Positions 15,536 to 23,530 of a stretch of DNA of 31,678 bases are shown here, piece after piece (position 1 is the first letter of the stretch; each line of letters begins with the position of its first letter). A program made the translations under genes and the position numbers. The stretch is from JAFKKS01 sp039808325. GTDB lineage: Bacteria > Pseudomonadota > Alphaproteobacteria > Rhizobiales > Xanthobacteraceae. The notes below the pieces were generated by a model that made no database searches, had not been told where the DNA came from, and saw only the letters and a list, made by a program, of their open reading frames with translations. The DNA lies in contig JBDHSU010000031.1 in assembly GCA_039808325.1 (NCBI GenBank), positions 1-31,678 of the forward strand, in the 5' to 3' direction.

Positions 15536-15865
15536 GTGCGTATCACGACTTATTGTGCCTTGGGCGGCGCGCTCGTCCTTTCGCTTGGTCTTATCGCGGC
15601 CGGATCGACCACGACGCTCGCCAGCAGGCTGGCCGGCTTCTCCGCGAGCCCGCAGCGGGTGGTCGTTGACCGTACCAACAAAGGCGATCGGCTTGCCGTG
15701 ACGGCGACAATCGTGCCCAAATCGAGCCAATCCAAATCCATCCAGCCCACGGCGAGCAACACCATGTCGGCACGGCCGCGCAAGCTGCTCGATGGCTGCG
15801 ACCCGTTGGTGAGTCCCCTGGCAGGCGCCGCAACGGCGGGTTTAACGGGGCGCTGCATGTCGTAA
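15536..15865 (+). CDS. Small secreted two-cysteine protein, hypothetical
   Basis: A 109-residue protein with a clear signal peptide (ALGGALVLSLGLIAAGS then an Ala-Ser region near 30) and no other hydrophobic segment. The mature part is Ser/Ala/Arg-rich and ends in a compact LLDGCDPLVS...GRCMS module, two cysteines about 17 residues apart that could pair. The GTG start at 15536 has AGGGGAGG about 6 nt upstream, a strong site. The C-terminal GCDP...RC form resembles short Bradyrhizobium-type exported proteins of no known role; that is from memory. An EcfG-type promoter lies upstream and a strong terminator follows, so it is a single-gene unit likely induced by stress. Confidence 0.7.
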   Translation: MRITTYCALGGALVLSLGLIAAGSTTTLASRLAGFSASPQRVVVDRTNKGDRLAVTATIVPKSSQSKSIQPTASNTMSARPRKLLDGCDPLVSPLAGAATAGLTGRCMS

Positions 15866-15892
15866 AGACGGCTGTGGAGCGTCGGATGGCTT

Positions 15893-15919
15893 AAAACGCC
15901 GGGCTTGGCCCGGCGTTTT
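15893..15919 (+). terminator. Intrinsic terminator after the secreted protein gene
   Basis: A perfect 12-bp stem (AAAACGCCGGGC / GCCCGGCGTTTT) closes on a 3-nt TTG loop and ends in a TTTT run. It starts 28 nt after the stop at 15865. The A-run on the left arm makes it able to work in both directions. Confidence 0.85.
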
Positions 15920-16032
15920 CGCGTTTATCGGCTGCAGGCTGCGCATGCGGAATTAGGCTTCGACAGGCGCGCGCCGGTGCGCAATATACGGCCGGTGCGC
16001 CGGCGTCCGGCCGGGCGAGAAAGGATGTTTCG

Positions 16033-17229
16033 ATGGAAGGCTCACGCGCGGCGGCGCATTCTGTCCAGGTCGAGCTCGGCCCTGATTTTCCTGAGCTGCG
16101 CGATGCCGTTCAGCGCGTGTGCGACGGTTTCCCCGGTGAATACTGGCGCAAGAAGGACGAGGCGCAGGAGTATCCGAAGGAGTTCGTTCAGGCGCTGACC
16201 GAAAACGGTTTTCTCGGCGCGCTCATTCCGGAAGAGTACGACGGCTCGGGTTTGCCGCTGCGCGCGGCCGCCGTGATCCTGGAAACGATCAACGCCAGCG
16301 GCTGCAATGGCGGCGCCGCGCATGCTCAGATGTACATCATGGGCACGCTGCTGCGGCACGGAAACGCCGAGCAGAAGCGCAAGTATCTTCCGGGGATCGC
16401 CAGGGGCGAGTTGCGATTGCAAGCCTTCGGCGTCACCGAGCCGACGACGGGGTCCGACACCACGAAGTTGAAGACGCGGGCGGAGAAGAAAGGCAACGAC
16501 CGCTATGTCGTCACCGGGCAGAAGGTGTGGACCTCGCGCGCGCTCTATTCCGACCTGATGCTTCTGCTGGCGCGGACAACGCCGGTCGACCAGGTCAAAA
16601 AACGAACCGATGGCCTGTCGGTCTTCATCGTCGACCTCAACGCAAGCCGCGGCAAGGGGCTCGACATCAAGCCGCTCAAGGCGATGATCAACCACAATGC
16701 CACCGAGATCTTCATGGACGGGCTGGAGGTTCCGGCCGAGAACCTGATCGGCGAGGAGGGCAAGGGCTTCCGCTACATCCTCGACGGCATGAACGCCGAG
16801 CGCATCCTCATCGGCGCCGAATCCATTGGGGACGGGCGCTGGCTGCTCAAGAAGGCCGTCGAGTATGCCAACGATCGGCGCGTTTTCGACCGTCCGATCG
16901 GGCAGAATCAGGGCGTTCAGTTCCCACTGGCGCATGCCTATGCGCAGCTCGAAGCCGCCGACATGATGGTGCGGCGCGCGGCAGCGCTATTTACGGCGGG
17001 CCAGGATTGCGGCGCCGACGCCAACATCGCCAAGCTGCTGGCGTCGGAAGCCGCCTGGAATGCGGCCGAAGCCACGCTGCAGACTTATGGCGGGTTCGGA
17101 TTCGCTAAGGAATACGACATCGAGCGCAAGTGGCGCGAGACCCGCCTTTACCGCACGGCGCCGATTTCCAGCAACATGATCCTGGCCTACGTCGCTCAGC
17201 ACGTTCTTGGCCTTCCGCGATCATATTGA
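16033..17229 (+). CDS. Acyl-CoA dehydrogenase
   Basis: A 398-residue flavoprotein oxidising an acyl-CoA at the alpha-beta bond, passing electrons to ETF. The FAD/substrate signatures are present: LQAFGVTEPTTGSD and QKVWTSRA, and YGGFGFAKEYDIER near the C-terminus. The usual catalytic glutamate of the MCAD-type site (YEGT) is absent; the chain reads YRTAPISSNM there. The ER of GMNAERILI places Glu256 where isovaleryl-CoA and long-chain dehydrogenases carry their catalytic base, so it probably acts that way. The ATG at 16033 has AAAGGA about 7 nt upstream. Substrate is unknown. It stands alone behind a strong terminator and is not obviously in an operon with the channel that follows. Confidence 0.92.
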   Translation: MEGSRAAAHSVQVELGPDFPELRDAVQRVCDGFPGEYWRKKDEAQEYPKEFVQALTENGFLGALIPEEYDGSGLPLRAAAVILETINASGCNGGAAHAQMYIMGTLLRHGNAEQKRKYLPGIARGELRLQAFGVTEPTTGSDTTKLKTRAEKKGNDRYVVTGQKVWTSRALYSDLMLLLARTTPVDQVKKRTDGLSVFIVDLNASRGKGLDIKPLKAMINHNATEIFMDGLEVPAENLIGEEGKGFRYILDGMNAERILIGAESIGDGRWLLKKAVEYANDRRVFDRPIGQNQGVQFPLAHAYAQLEAADMMVRRAAALFTAGQDCGADANIAKLLASEAAWNAAEATLQTYGGFGFAKEYDIERKWRETRLYRTAPISSNMILAYVAQHVLGLPRSY

Positions 17230-17268
17230 CGCCTTTTCCGCCGGGTTCTTGACTCGCGTCGCACGCGT

Positions 17269-19800
17269 ATGAGAGCGCGTGCCCAACGGGGAGTCAGACC
17301 GATTCGATTTTCATCCTCTTGGTTGATCCAGGGATTTGCCGGCGCCGTTTTGGCGCTGACGCTTGCGTTCGCCCCGATCGCGGCCGCCGAGAACGCCCCA
17401 GCGCCAACAGCTCCGGCGGCGAAGACGGGCGAGACAACCTCGCCGGCGTCATCGGCTTCGGAGAGCGACCCGGCGTCCGCCGCCGACGTGCCGCGCGTCC
17501 TGTCCAGGCTGGAGCCGCTGAAGCGCGCGCTGGACGAGGTCCAGGACACGTTGCGCGACGGCAACCCCTCGGCCGACACGCTTTCCAAGCTGCGCCAGAC
17601 GACGGTCACGACGGCGGAAGGGTTGGCCGAGCGGATCGCGCAGTTGGAGCCGCGCGTCGCTGAAGCGGAAGCCCGGCTTAAGCAGCTAGGACCGGCGCCG
17701 GCCAAGGATGCTCCGGCCGAGGCGCCGACCGTGGCCGCGGAACGCGAACAGCTCACGCGCCTTGTCAGCAACCTGGACGGTGCGCTGAAGCAGATGAAGC
17801 TTCTCTCGGTGCGAGCCGAACAACTCGGGCAACGCGTCACCGACCGCCGTCAGGCCATGTATGCGCGCGAGCTTTTCGAGCGCAGCCCGAGCGTCCTCGA
17901 TCCGTCACTTTGGATCGCGGCCGCGCGCGCCATTCCGGTTGAGGCCGCCAGCATCGGCGAGCGCCTCTCATCCTGGGCGGGCGACCTCGGGCTTGGCGGC
18001 GGCCTCAAGCTTGCGGCGGCGCTGCTGCTCATCGTCGCCCTCGTCGTGCTGGCGGCGGGAATCACGCGGCGATGGCTTCCTCGCCTCGACGTCGAGCCCC
18101 GCTCCGATTCACGGTTCGCGCGGGCCCGCACCGGCTTTGCCATTTTCGTTTGGCTCGCCGTACGCGCGCCCCTCGTGGTCGGCGCCGCCATCCTGATCCT
18201 GGAAGGGTTCGATCTTCTCAACTACGGGCTGGACACCATCGCGCGCGGCGTCCTCGCCGCGACCGTTGCCGCTGCTTTCGGCCGCGGCGTCGCGCGCGGG
18301 ATGTTGGCGCCGGACAAGCCGGAACGCCGTCTGATCGCGATCGACGACCGGACGGCGCTGTGCTTCCACGATCATCTCGTTTGGACGGCCCGCGTCCTCG
18401 GCGCCATCATTATCGTGCAGGTCATTCATCGCGCCGTCTTCGCGCCGCTGGTTTTGTCGTCGGCGACCAGCGCGATCTTCGGCTTGGCCGTATCCGCCCT
18501 TCTCCTGCGCCTGATCACGCGCCTGCGCCGCGCCGAGGAAGCGGCGGGCGACGGCGCGTTCCGGGCGCCCTGGGTGAGGCCGATCGCCTGGGTTCTGATC
18601 GGCGTCATCATGGTCAGCTTGATCGCCGGCTATGCGCGCTTCGCCAGCTTTGTCGCGCTGCGGGCCGTAGTGGCCGGCGCCGCGCTCGCCGCGCTCTATC
18701 TGCTGCTCGTCATCACCGATGCGATCTTCACGGAAATGCTGCGCGGCGACACGAAGCGCGGACGAGCGATCGCCGCCAACCTTGGCGTCGCGCCGCGCAA
18801 TCTCGAACTCGTCGGCACGCTGATTTCCGCCGCCGTGCGCGTGCTGCTCATCCTGTTTGCGCTGATCCTCATCGTCGGGCCGTGGGAAGCGTCGACGGCG
18901 GGGCTGTTCGAGTCGATCCAAAGCCTGCCGCTCGGGTTCCGGGTCGGCGAGGTGTACATCTCGTTTCGCTCCATCCTGGCGGCCGCGGCAATGCTGGTCG
19001 TCGGCCTGCTGTTGACGCGGATCGCGCAGCGCTGGCTGCAAAGCCAGTTCCTTCCGCGCACGGCGATCGAGCCGAGCCTGCAGCTCTCCATCGGCACGAT
19101 CTTCGGCTATGTCGGCGTCATCACCGCGATATCGCTGGCGCTCGGCGGGCTCGGCATCGACTTGCAGAAGATCGCGATCGTCGCCGGCGCGCTTTCGGTC
19201 GGCATCGGCTTCGGCTTGCAGTCGATCGTCTCGAACTTCGTCTCAGGCTTGATCCTGCTGGCGGAGCGCCCGATCCGGGTTGGCGATCAGGTGGTGGTCA
19301 AGGGAGCGTCCGGCTGGGTGCGCCGGGTGCGCGTGCGCGCCACCGAGATCGAGACCTACGATCGCGCGACGGTCATCATTCCGAACTCGGAGTTCATCAC
19401 GGGACCGGTGATGAACTGGACGCACGCCAATACGATGGGCCAATTCATCGTGAAGGTTGGCGTCGCGTATGAGTCCGATCCGGTCAAGGTTCGCGATCTG
19501 CTGCTGGCGATCGCGGCGGACCATCCGAAGGTGCTGCGCACGCCGGGGCCGTGGGCACAACTCGCCAACCTCGGAGACAGCGCGCTCGAGTTCGAGATGG
19601 GCTGCGTGGTTGCCGCCGTCGGCGACCGGGGCGCGGTCAAGAGCGACCTGCATTTCGAAATCCTGAAGCGCTTCAAGGAGAACGGGATCGAGATCCCGTA
19701 TCCGCAGCGGGAGCTGCGCATCCGGCAGGCCGAGGTCCCCGCGCCGGGCAATGCTCCGGGGGACGGCGTCGTTTTTGCCCCGCAGCGGCCGCAATCTTAA
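17269..19800 (+). CDS. MscS-family mechanosensitive channel with DUF3772-like periplasmic domain
   Basis: A large (843-residue) inner-membrane channel that likely releases solutes on hypo-osmotic shock. An N-terminal signal sequence (about 15-40) is followed by an Ala/Pro-rich linker and a coiled-coil periplasmic region of the DUF3772 kind (about 65-215), then many hydrophobic segments (from about 240). The pore-lining TM3 is GALSVGIGFGLQSIVSNFVS; then the beta domain (LLAERPIRVGDQVVV, VIIPNSEFITGPVMNW) and a C-terminal alpha-beta domain. The MscS core is clear; the extra domain suggests an MscK/MscM-like size class. No strong ribosome-binding site precedes ATG 17269, so the start is less certain. 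The CAP-domain lipoprotein gene follows 60 nt later. Confidence 0.9.
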   Translation: MRARAQRGVRPIRFSSSWLIQGFAGAVLALTLAFAPIAAAENAPAPTAPAAKTGETTSPASSASESDPASAADVPRVLSRLEPLKRALDEVQDTLRDGNPSADTLSKLRQTTVTTAEGLAERIAQLEPRVAEAEARLKQLGPAPAKDAPAEAPTVAAEREQLTRLVSNLDGALKQMKLLSVRAEQLGQRVTDRRQAMYARELFERSPSVLDPSLWIAAARAIPVEAASIGERLSSWAGDLGLGGGLKLAAALLLIVALVVLAAGITRRWLPRLDVEPRSDSRFARARTGFAIFVWLAVRAPLVVGAAILILEGFDLLNYGLDTIARGVLAATVAAAFGRGVARGMLAPDKPERRLIAIDDRTALCFHDHLVWTARVLGAIIIVQVIHRAVFAPLVLSSATSAIFGLAVSALLLRLITRLRRAEEAAGDGAFRAPWVRPIAWVLIGVIMVSLIAGYARFASFVALRAVVAGAALAALYLLLVITDAIFTEMLRGDTKRGRAIAANLGVAPRNLELVGTLISAAVRVLLILFALILIVGPWEASTAGLFESIQSLPLGFRVGEVYISFRSILAAAAMLVVGLLLTRIAQRWLQSQFLPRTAIEPSLQLSIGTIFGYVGVITAISLALGGLGIDLQKIAIVAGALSVGIGFGLQSIVSNFVSGLILLAERPIRVGDQVVVKGASGWVRRVRVRATEIETYDRATVIIPNSEFITGPVMNWTHANTMGQFIVKVGVAYESDPVKVRDLLLAIAADHPKVLRTPGPWAQLANLGDSALEFEMGCVVAAVGDRGAVKSDLHFEILKRFKENGIEIPYPQRELRIRQAEVPAPGNAPGDGVVFAPQRPQS

Positions 19801-19860
19801 CGGAAAGGCTACAAACGTCGCGATACTCGTCTGACGTTTTGCTCCGCGAGAAGCCGTTCC

Positions 19861-20415
19861 ATGTCCCGCTACGCTTCCGTTCTGTTCGGCCGGCTCGTTT
19901 GCGGCAGCGCCTTTCTGGGGGTGGTGTCGCTCGCCGCCTGCATCGGCGTTACCGACAAGGAGCCGCCCTCGGGCCAGCCGAGCTTTTACCAGAGCATGGC
20001 CTCGGCCAATGTGAACCTCGACACCAGCGCCGCGCAGTCGATGATCTCCGGCTACCGGCGCAATAACGGGCTCACCGCCGTCGCGCTCGACCCGGCGCTC
20101 ACCAGGATGGCGGAAGAGCAGGCGCGCGCCATGGCCGCCCGCAACAAGCTCGACCACAATGTCGGACGCAGCTTCGACGCGCGGCTGCGCAGCTCCGGCT
20201 TCGATGCCAAGTTCGCGGTCGAGAACATCGGTGCGGGCTACCACACCTTGGCGGAAGCGTTCTCCGGCTGGCGCGATTCGCCGCCGCACCGCGCCAACAT
20301 GCTCCGCAGCGGCGCGACCAGGATGGGCATCGCGGCGGTTTATGCGCCGCATTCGAAGTACAAGGTATTCTGGGCGCTGGTTCTCGCCGCGCCGGACGAT
20401 CGCAAGGGGTCGTAG
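19861..20415 (+). CDS. CAP-domain (SCP/PR1) lipoprotein
   Basis: A 184-residue envelope lipoprotein. The signal peptide ends in a lipobox SLAAC (Cys27). The rest is one CAP domain (about 55-178): LDPALTRMAEEQARAMA, His in KLDHNVG, AVENIGAGYHT, WRDSPPHRANML, and RMGIAAVYAP. Residues of the CAP cavity (two histidines and two glutamates) appear present, as in other bacterial CAP proteins whose role is poorly known. It may share a transcript with the channel gene 60 nt upstream, though no link in function is known to me. Confidence 0.9.
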   Translation: MSRYASVLFGRLVCGSAFLGVVSLAACIGVTDKEPPSGQPSFYQSMASANVNLDTSAAQSMISGYRRNNGLTAVALDPALTRMAEEQARAMAARNKLDHNVGRSFDARLRSSGFDAKFAVENIGAGYHTLAEAFSGWRDSPPHRANMLRSGATRMGIAAVYAPHSKYKVFWALVLAAPDDRKGS

Positions 20416-20480
20416 GACGCCGGACGGAAGCCCGCCCTGCCGGGCTTGACGCCGGCAGTCCATCCCTCTTTTCGAAGAAA

Positions 20481-20513
20481 GATGGATGCGCGGGTCGAGC
20501 CCGCGCGTGACGG
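20481..20513 (+). repeat. Dispersed palindromic repeat GATGGATGCGCGGGT, copy A
   Basis: GATGGATGCGCGGGTC followed by GAGCCCGCGCGTGACGG; the core GCGCGGG / CCCGCGC is an inverted repeat. Two more copies occur at 23492-23523 and, inverted, at 25793-25824. It lies between the convergent CAP and phytase-like genes. Confidence 0.75.
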
Positions 20514-20517
20514 AGGA

Positions 20518-21537
20518 TCACTCCGTCAGCGTGAATTGCAGCAGCAGCGTGCGCTGGATCAGCGAGAAATTGTCGTCGGAGATCAGCGTCAGCACGGTTT
20601 CGCCTTCGGGCGAGCGGTGTGCCGAGAGCCCTTCCATGTTGTCGATCTGAAAGCCCATGTCGGCGGTGACCAGGATCGTGCCGTCGAGCACCGCGCCGGG
20701 CTTCACCGCCGATAGCGGAACGCGGCGCATCCGCATCGCGACGCCTCGCAGGAACGAGAAGAAGCGCTCGAGAATGATGAGGTCGCCGTCGGGCGTGATC
20801 GCAGCGTCGGTGACATCGAAATCATCACGCCGCTTGAGCGAGAACGCGCCCGGCGTCGCGCCGCCGATCAGCCAGCCGCGGATATTGCCGTCGCTGTCGA
20901 GGCCCCGTTCGGAAATCGCGATCAGCGTGCCCGCATGCGGCATGCCCTTGGGCACGGCCGCGAGCGCCTCGATGCCCTTGTTGCGCGGCAGGGAGCGGAT
21001 CGCCTGCGGGATACGCAGCGGCTGCGCCCGCGCGGCGAGACCGTGTCTTCCGTAATCGAATTTGACGATGCGGTGGACGCGCTCGATGCCGACATAGAGC
21101 GTGCCGCCATCGCGCGCCAGCGATTCCGTGTCGAACCATCCGCGCGCCGCCAGCGTGCGCCCGTCCGGGCCGAGCATCGGCGCCATCTCGGCATCGGCGA
21201 TCCCGACGGGCGTGCCGTCTCGATAGACGATGCGGCCGCGCAGCCAGTCGGCCTTGTCGCTCACGGCGATGAAATGTTCGCCGTCCGGGTCGAGCCGAAG
21301 GCCGGAAAAGCCGCCGAACGCCGGATAGGATGAACTGAGCGAAAGGCCGCCGCGAAAGCGCAGCGGCCCGAATTGGCGACGGTCGGCACGCCGCGGCTCG
21401 AAGGCGGCGATGGGCTTCGCCGTTATCTCGATTTTCGCCGGTGCTTCGGCTTCGCCGGCCCTTTGCGCCGAAGCCGCAGGCGCAAGAAGCGCGACGGCGA
21501 CGAGAAGAACCGCCGCAGCCGACCTTCGCGGACGCAT
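20518..21537 (-). CDS. Esterase-like activity of phytase family protein, exported
   Basis: A 339-residue exported protein of the phytase-like esterase family (PF13449-type). The signal peptide is near residues 1-24 (VALLAPAASAQ). The mature chain has the repeated beta-propeller feel: GGFSGLRLDPDGEHFIAVSD, DTESLARDGGTLYVGIER, RNKGIEALAAVPKG, and FQIDNMEGLSAH with a conserved NMEGLS segment. Substrate is unknown; no phytase HAP motif (RHGxRxP) is seen. Its ATG lies 1 nt past the stop of cobT, so it is the third gene of a cobS-cobT transcript. Whether this neighbour has anything to do with cobalt or cobalamin is unknown. Confidence 0.85.
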   Translation of the reverse strand: MRPRRSAAAVLLVAVALLAPAASAQRAGEAEAPAKIEITAKPIAAFEPRRADRRQFGPLRFRGGLSLSSSYPAFGGFSGLRLDPDGEHFIAVSDKADWLRGRIVYRDGTPVGIADAEMAPMLGPDGRTLAARGWFDTESLARDGGTLYVGIERVHRIVKFDYGRHGLAARAQPLRIPQAIRSLPRNKGIEALAAVPKGMPHAGTLIAISERGLDSDGNIRGWLIGGATPGAFSLKRRDDFDVTDAAITPDGDLIILERFFSFLRGVAMRMRRVPLSAVKPGAVLDGTILVTADMGFQIDNMEGLSAHRSPEGETVLTLISDDNFSLIQRTLLLQFTLTE

Positions 21538-21538
21538 G

Positions 21539-23431
21539 TCAGTGGCGGCGCGAGCGCGGCGGGATGGCTTCGGCGATCGCGTGCTCGTCGAACAGCTCGG
21601 CGAGCTTGTCGGTCATCGCGCCGCCAAGCTCCTCCGCGTCGACGATGGTAACGGCGCGGCGGTAGTAGCGGGTGACGTCGTGGCCGATGCCGATCGCGAT
21701 CAGCTCGACGGGGGAACGCGTCTCGATTTCCTCGATGATCCAGCGCAGGTGCCGCTCCAGATAATTGCCGGGATTGACCGAAAGCGTGGAGTCGTCGACC
21801 GGCGCGCCGTCCGAGATCATCATCAGGATCTTGCGCTGCTCCGAGCGCGCCAGCAGGCGCTTGTGCGCCCAGTCCAACGCCTCGCCGTCGATGTTCTCTT
21901 TCAGCAGCCCCTCGCGCATCATCAAGCCGAGGTTCTTGCGCGCGCGCCGCCATGGCGCGTCCGCGGACTTGTAGATGATGTGACGCAGATCGTTGAGGCG
22001 GCCGGGGTTCGCCGGCTTGCCGGCGGAAAGCCAGGCCTCGCGCGACTGCCCGCCCTTCCAGGCGCGCGTCGTGAAGCCGAGGATCTCCACCTTCACGCCG
22101 CAACGCTCCAGCGTGCGCGCGAGAATGTCGGCGCAAGTCGCCGCGACCGTGATCGGGCGGCCGCGCATCGAGCCGGAATTGTCGAGCAGCAGCGTGACGA
22201 CGGTGTCGCGGAAATTGGTGTCGCGTTCATGCTTGAACGAGAGCGGATGCATCGGGTCGATGATCACGCGCACCAGCCGCGCCGGGTCGAGCTGGCCTTC
22301 CTCCAGGTCGAACTCCCAGGAGCGGTTCTGTTGCGCCATCAGGCGGCGCTGCAGCCGGTTGGCGAGGCGCGCGACGACGCCCTGCAAGTGCGAAAGCTGC
22401 TTGTCGAGATAGCCGCGCAGGCGGTCGAGTTCTTCCGGGTCGCACAGATCCTCGGCGCCGATCGTCTCGTCGAAGCGCGTTACGTAGGGCTTATAGTCAG
22501 GGCCGCGCGGCTCGTTCAGGCCGTGGCGCGGCCGCCACGGCTCGCCGGCCGTTTCCGCGTCGCCGAGGTCGGCGTCGTCGGGCATGTCGGCGTCCTCGGC
22601 GTCGGCGCCTTCGGTCGCGCCGTCCGCCATCTCTTCCGAGGACATTTCGGCCTGTTCCATGGATGCGCCCTCGGCATCCTCGGTGTCCTGCGCCTCGCCG
22701 TCGTCGCCGCCTTGCTCCTGCTCGCCTTCGCCGCTCTCCTCGTCGTCTTCCTGTTCGTCGTCGGAATCGCGGCCGCGGTCGTCGCCCATTTCAAGCGAGT
22801 CGAGAAGATCGTGGATGGCGTCGCCGAATTGCCGCTGGTTCTCCAGCACGCGGTCGAGCCGGTCGAGCTCGGCGCCGGCGCGCTCCTCGATCCAGGGGCG
22901 CCAGAGTTCGACGAGTTTCTTCGCGGCCGCCGGCGGCGCCTTGCCGGTGAGGCGCTCGCGCACCATCATCGCCACCGCGTCCTCGATCGGCGCGTCGGCG
23001 CGGTCGGTGATCTCGTCGAACTTCCCACGGTGGAAGCGGTCGTCGAGCATCGCGGTCAGATTCTGCGACACGCCTTCCATGCGGCGCGCGCCGATCGCTT
23101 CCACGCGCGCTTGCTCCACGGCGTCGAACACCGCGCGCGCCTGCTGGCTCGACGGCATCATGCGGCGATGCACGGACGGGTCGTGGCAGGCGAGGCGGAG
23201 CGCGGAGGAGTCGGCATGGCCGCGCACGATCGCGGCCTCGGCGGCGGTGAGCTTACGGGCCGGCTCGGGCAGGCGCACCTTGCCGCTGATGAGGCCCGGC
23301 CGCTCGGAGGCGTAGGTGATCTCCAACTCCGGCTTGCGCGCCATCGCCCGCAGACAGCCGGCGACCGCGCGCTTGAACGGCTCGGCCGGCGATTCCTTGC
23401 TCGAAGCCTTGGGCTTGATGTTGGAGGACAT
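21539..23431 (-). CDS. cobT: Cobaltochelatase subunit CobT
   Basis: A 630-residue subunit of the aerobic cobaltochelatase (CobN-CobS-CobT) which inserts Co2+ into hydrogenobyrinic acid a,c-diamide. The N-terminal region is followed by an acidic linker (about 212-297, rich in Asp and Glu) and a C-terminal VWA domain with the MIDAS motif DNSGSM near residue 414. Together with CobS it forms the AAA+ motor. The ATG at 23431 (MSSNIKPK) has AGAAGG about 4 nt upstream; the longer frame from 23509 crosses the palindromic repeat and is unlikely. cobS lies upstream on the same strand, with a repeat between. cobN is not in the window. Confidence 0.95.
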   Translation of the reverse strand: MSSNIKPKASSKESPAEPFKRAVAGCLRAMARKPELEITYASERPGLISGKVRLPEPARKLTAAEAAIVRGHADSSALRLACHDPSVHRRMMPSSQQARAVFDAVEQARVEAIGARRMEGVSQNLTAMLDDRFHRGKFDEITDRADAPIEDAVAMMVRERLTGKAPPAAAKKLVELWRPWIEERAGAELDRLDRVLENQRQFGDAIHDLLDSLEMGDDRGRDSDDEQEDDEESGEGEQEQGGDDGEAQDTEDAEGASMEQAEMSSEEMADGATEGADAEDADMPDDADLGDAETAGEPWRPRHGLNEPRGPDYKPYVTRFDETIGAEDLCDPEELDRLRGYLDKQLSHLQGVVARLANRLQRRLMAQQNRSWEFDLEEGQLDPARLVRVIIDPMHPLSFKHERDTNFRDTVVTLLLDNSGSMRGRPITVAATCADILARTLERCGVKVEILGFTTRAWKGGQSREAWLSAGKPANPGRLNDLRHIIYKSADAPWRRARKNLGLMMREGLLKENIDGEALDWAHKRLLARSEQRKILMMISDGAPVDDSTLSVNPGNYLERHLRWIIEEIETRSPVELIAIGIGHDVTRYYRRAVTIVDAEELGGAMTDKLAELFDEHAIAEAIPPRSRRH

Positions 23432-23491
23432 TGGACCTTCTCTTGCGTCATTGCCGGGTGCGGCCCGACAAACCATCATTTCGCAGGAAAA

Positions 23492-23523
23492 GATGGATGC
23501 GCGGGTCACGCCCGCGCATGACG
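23492..23523 (+). repeat. Dispersed palindromic repeat GATGGATGCGCGGGT, copy B
   Basis: GATGGATGCGCGGGTC then ACGCCCGCGCATGACG, the second of three copies. It sits between cobS and cobT, within one likely transcript, so it may affect their relative mRNA stability. Confidence 0.8.
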
Positions 23524-23530
23524 ATTCATC

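Noticed and set aside
21410..23521. A 703-codon open frame on the plus strand opposite cobT and part of the phytase-like gene
   Set aside because: Both minus-strand genes are well supported; the plus frame crosses both of them and the repeat, and its composition is that of a shadow.
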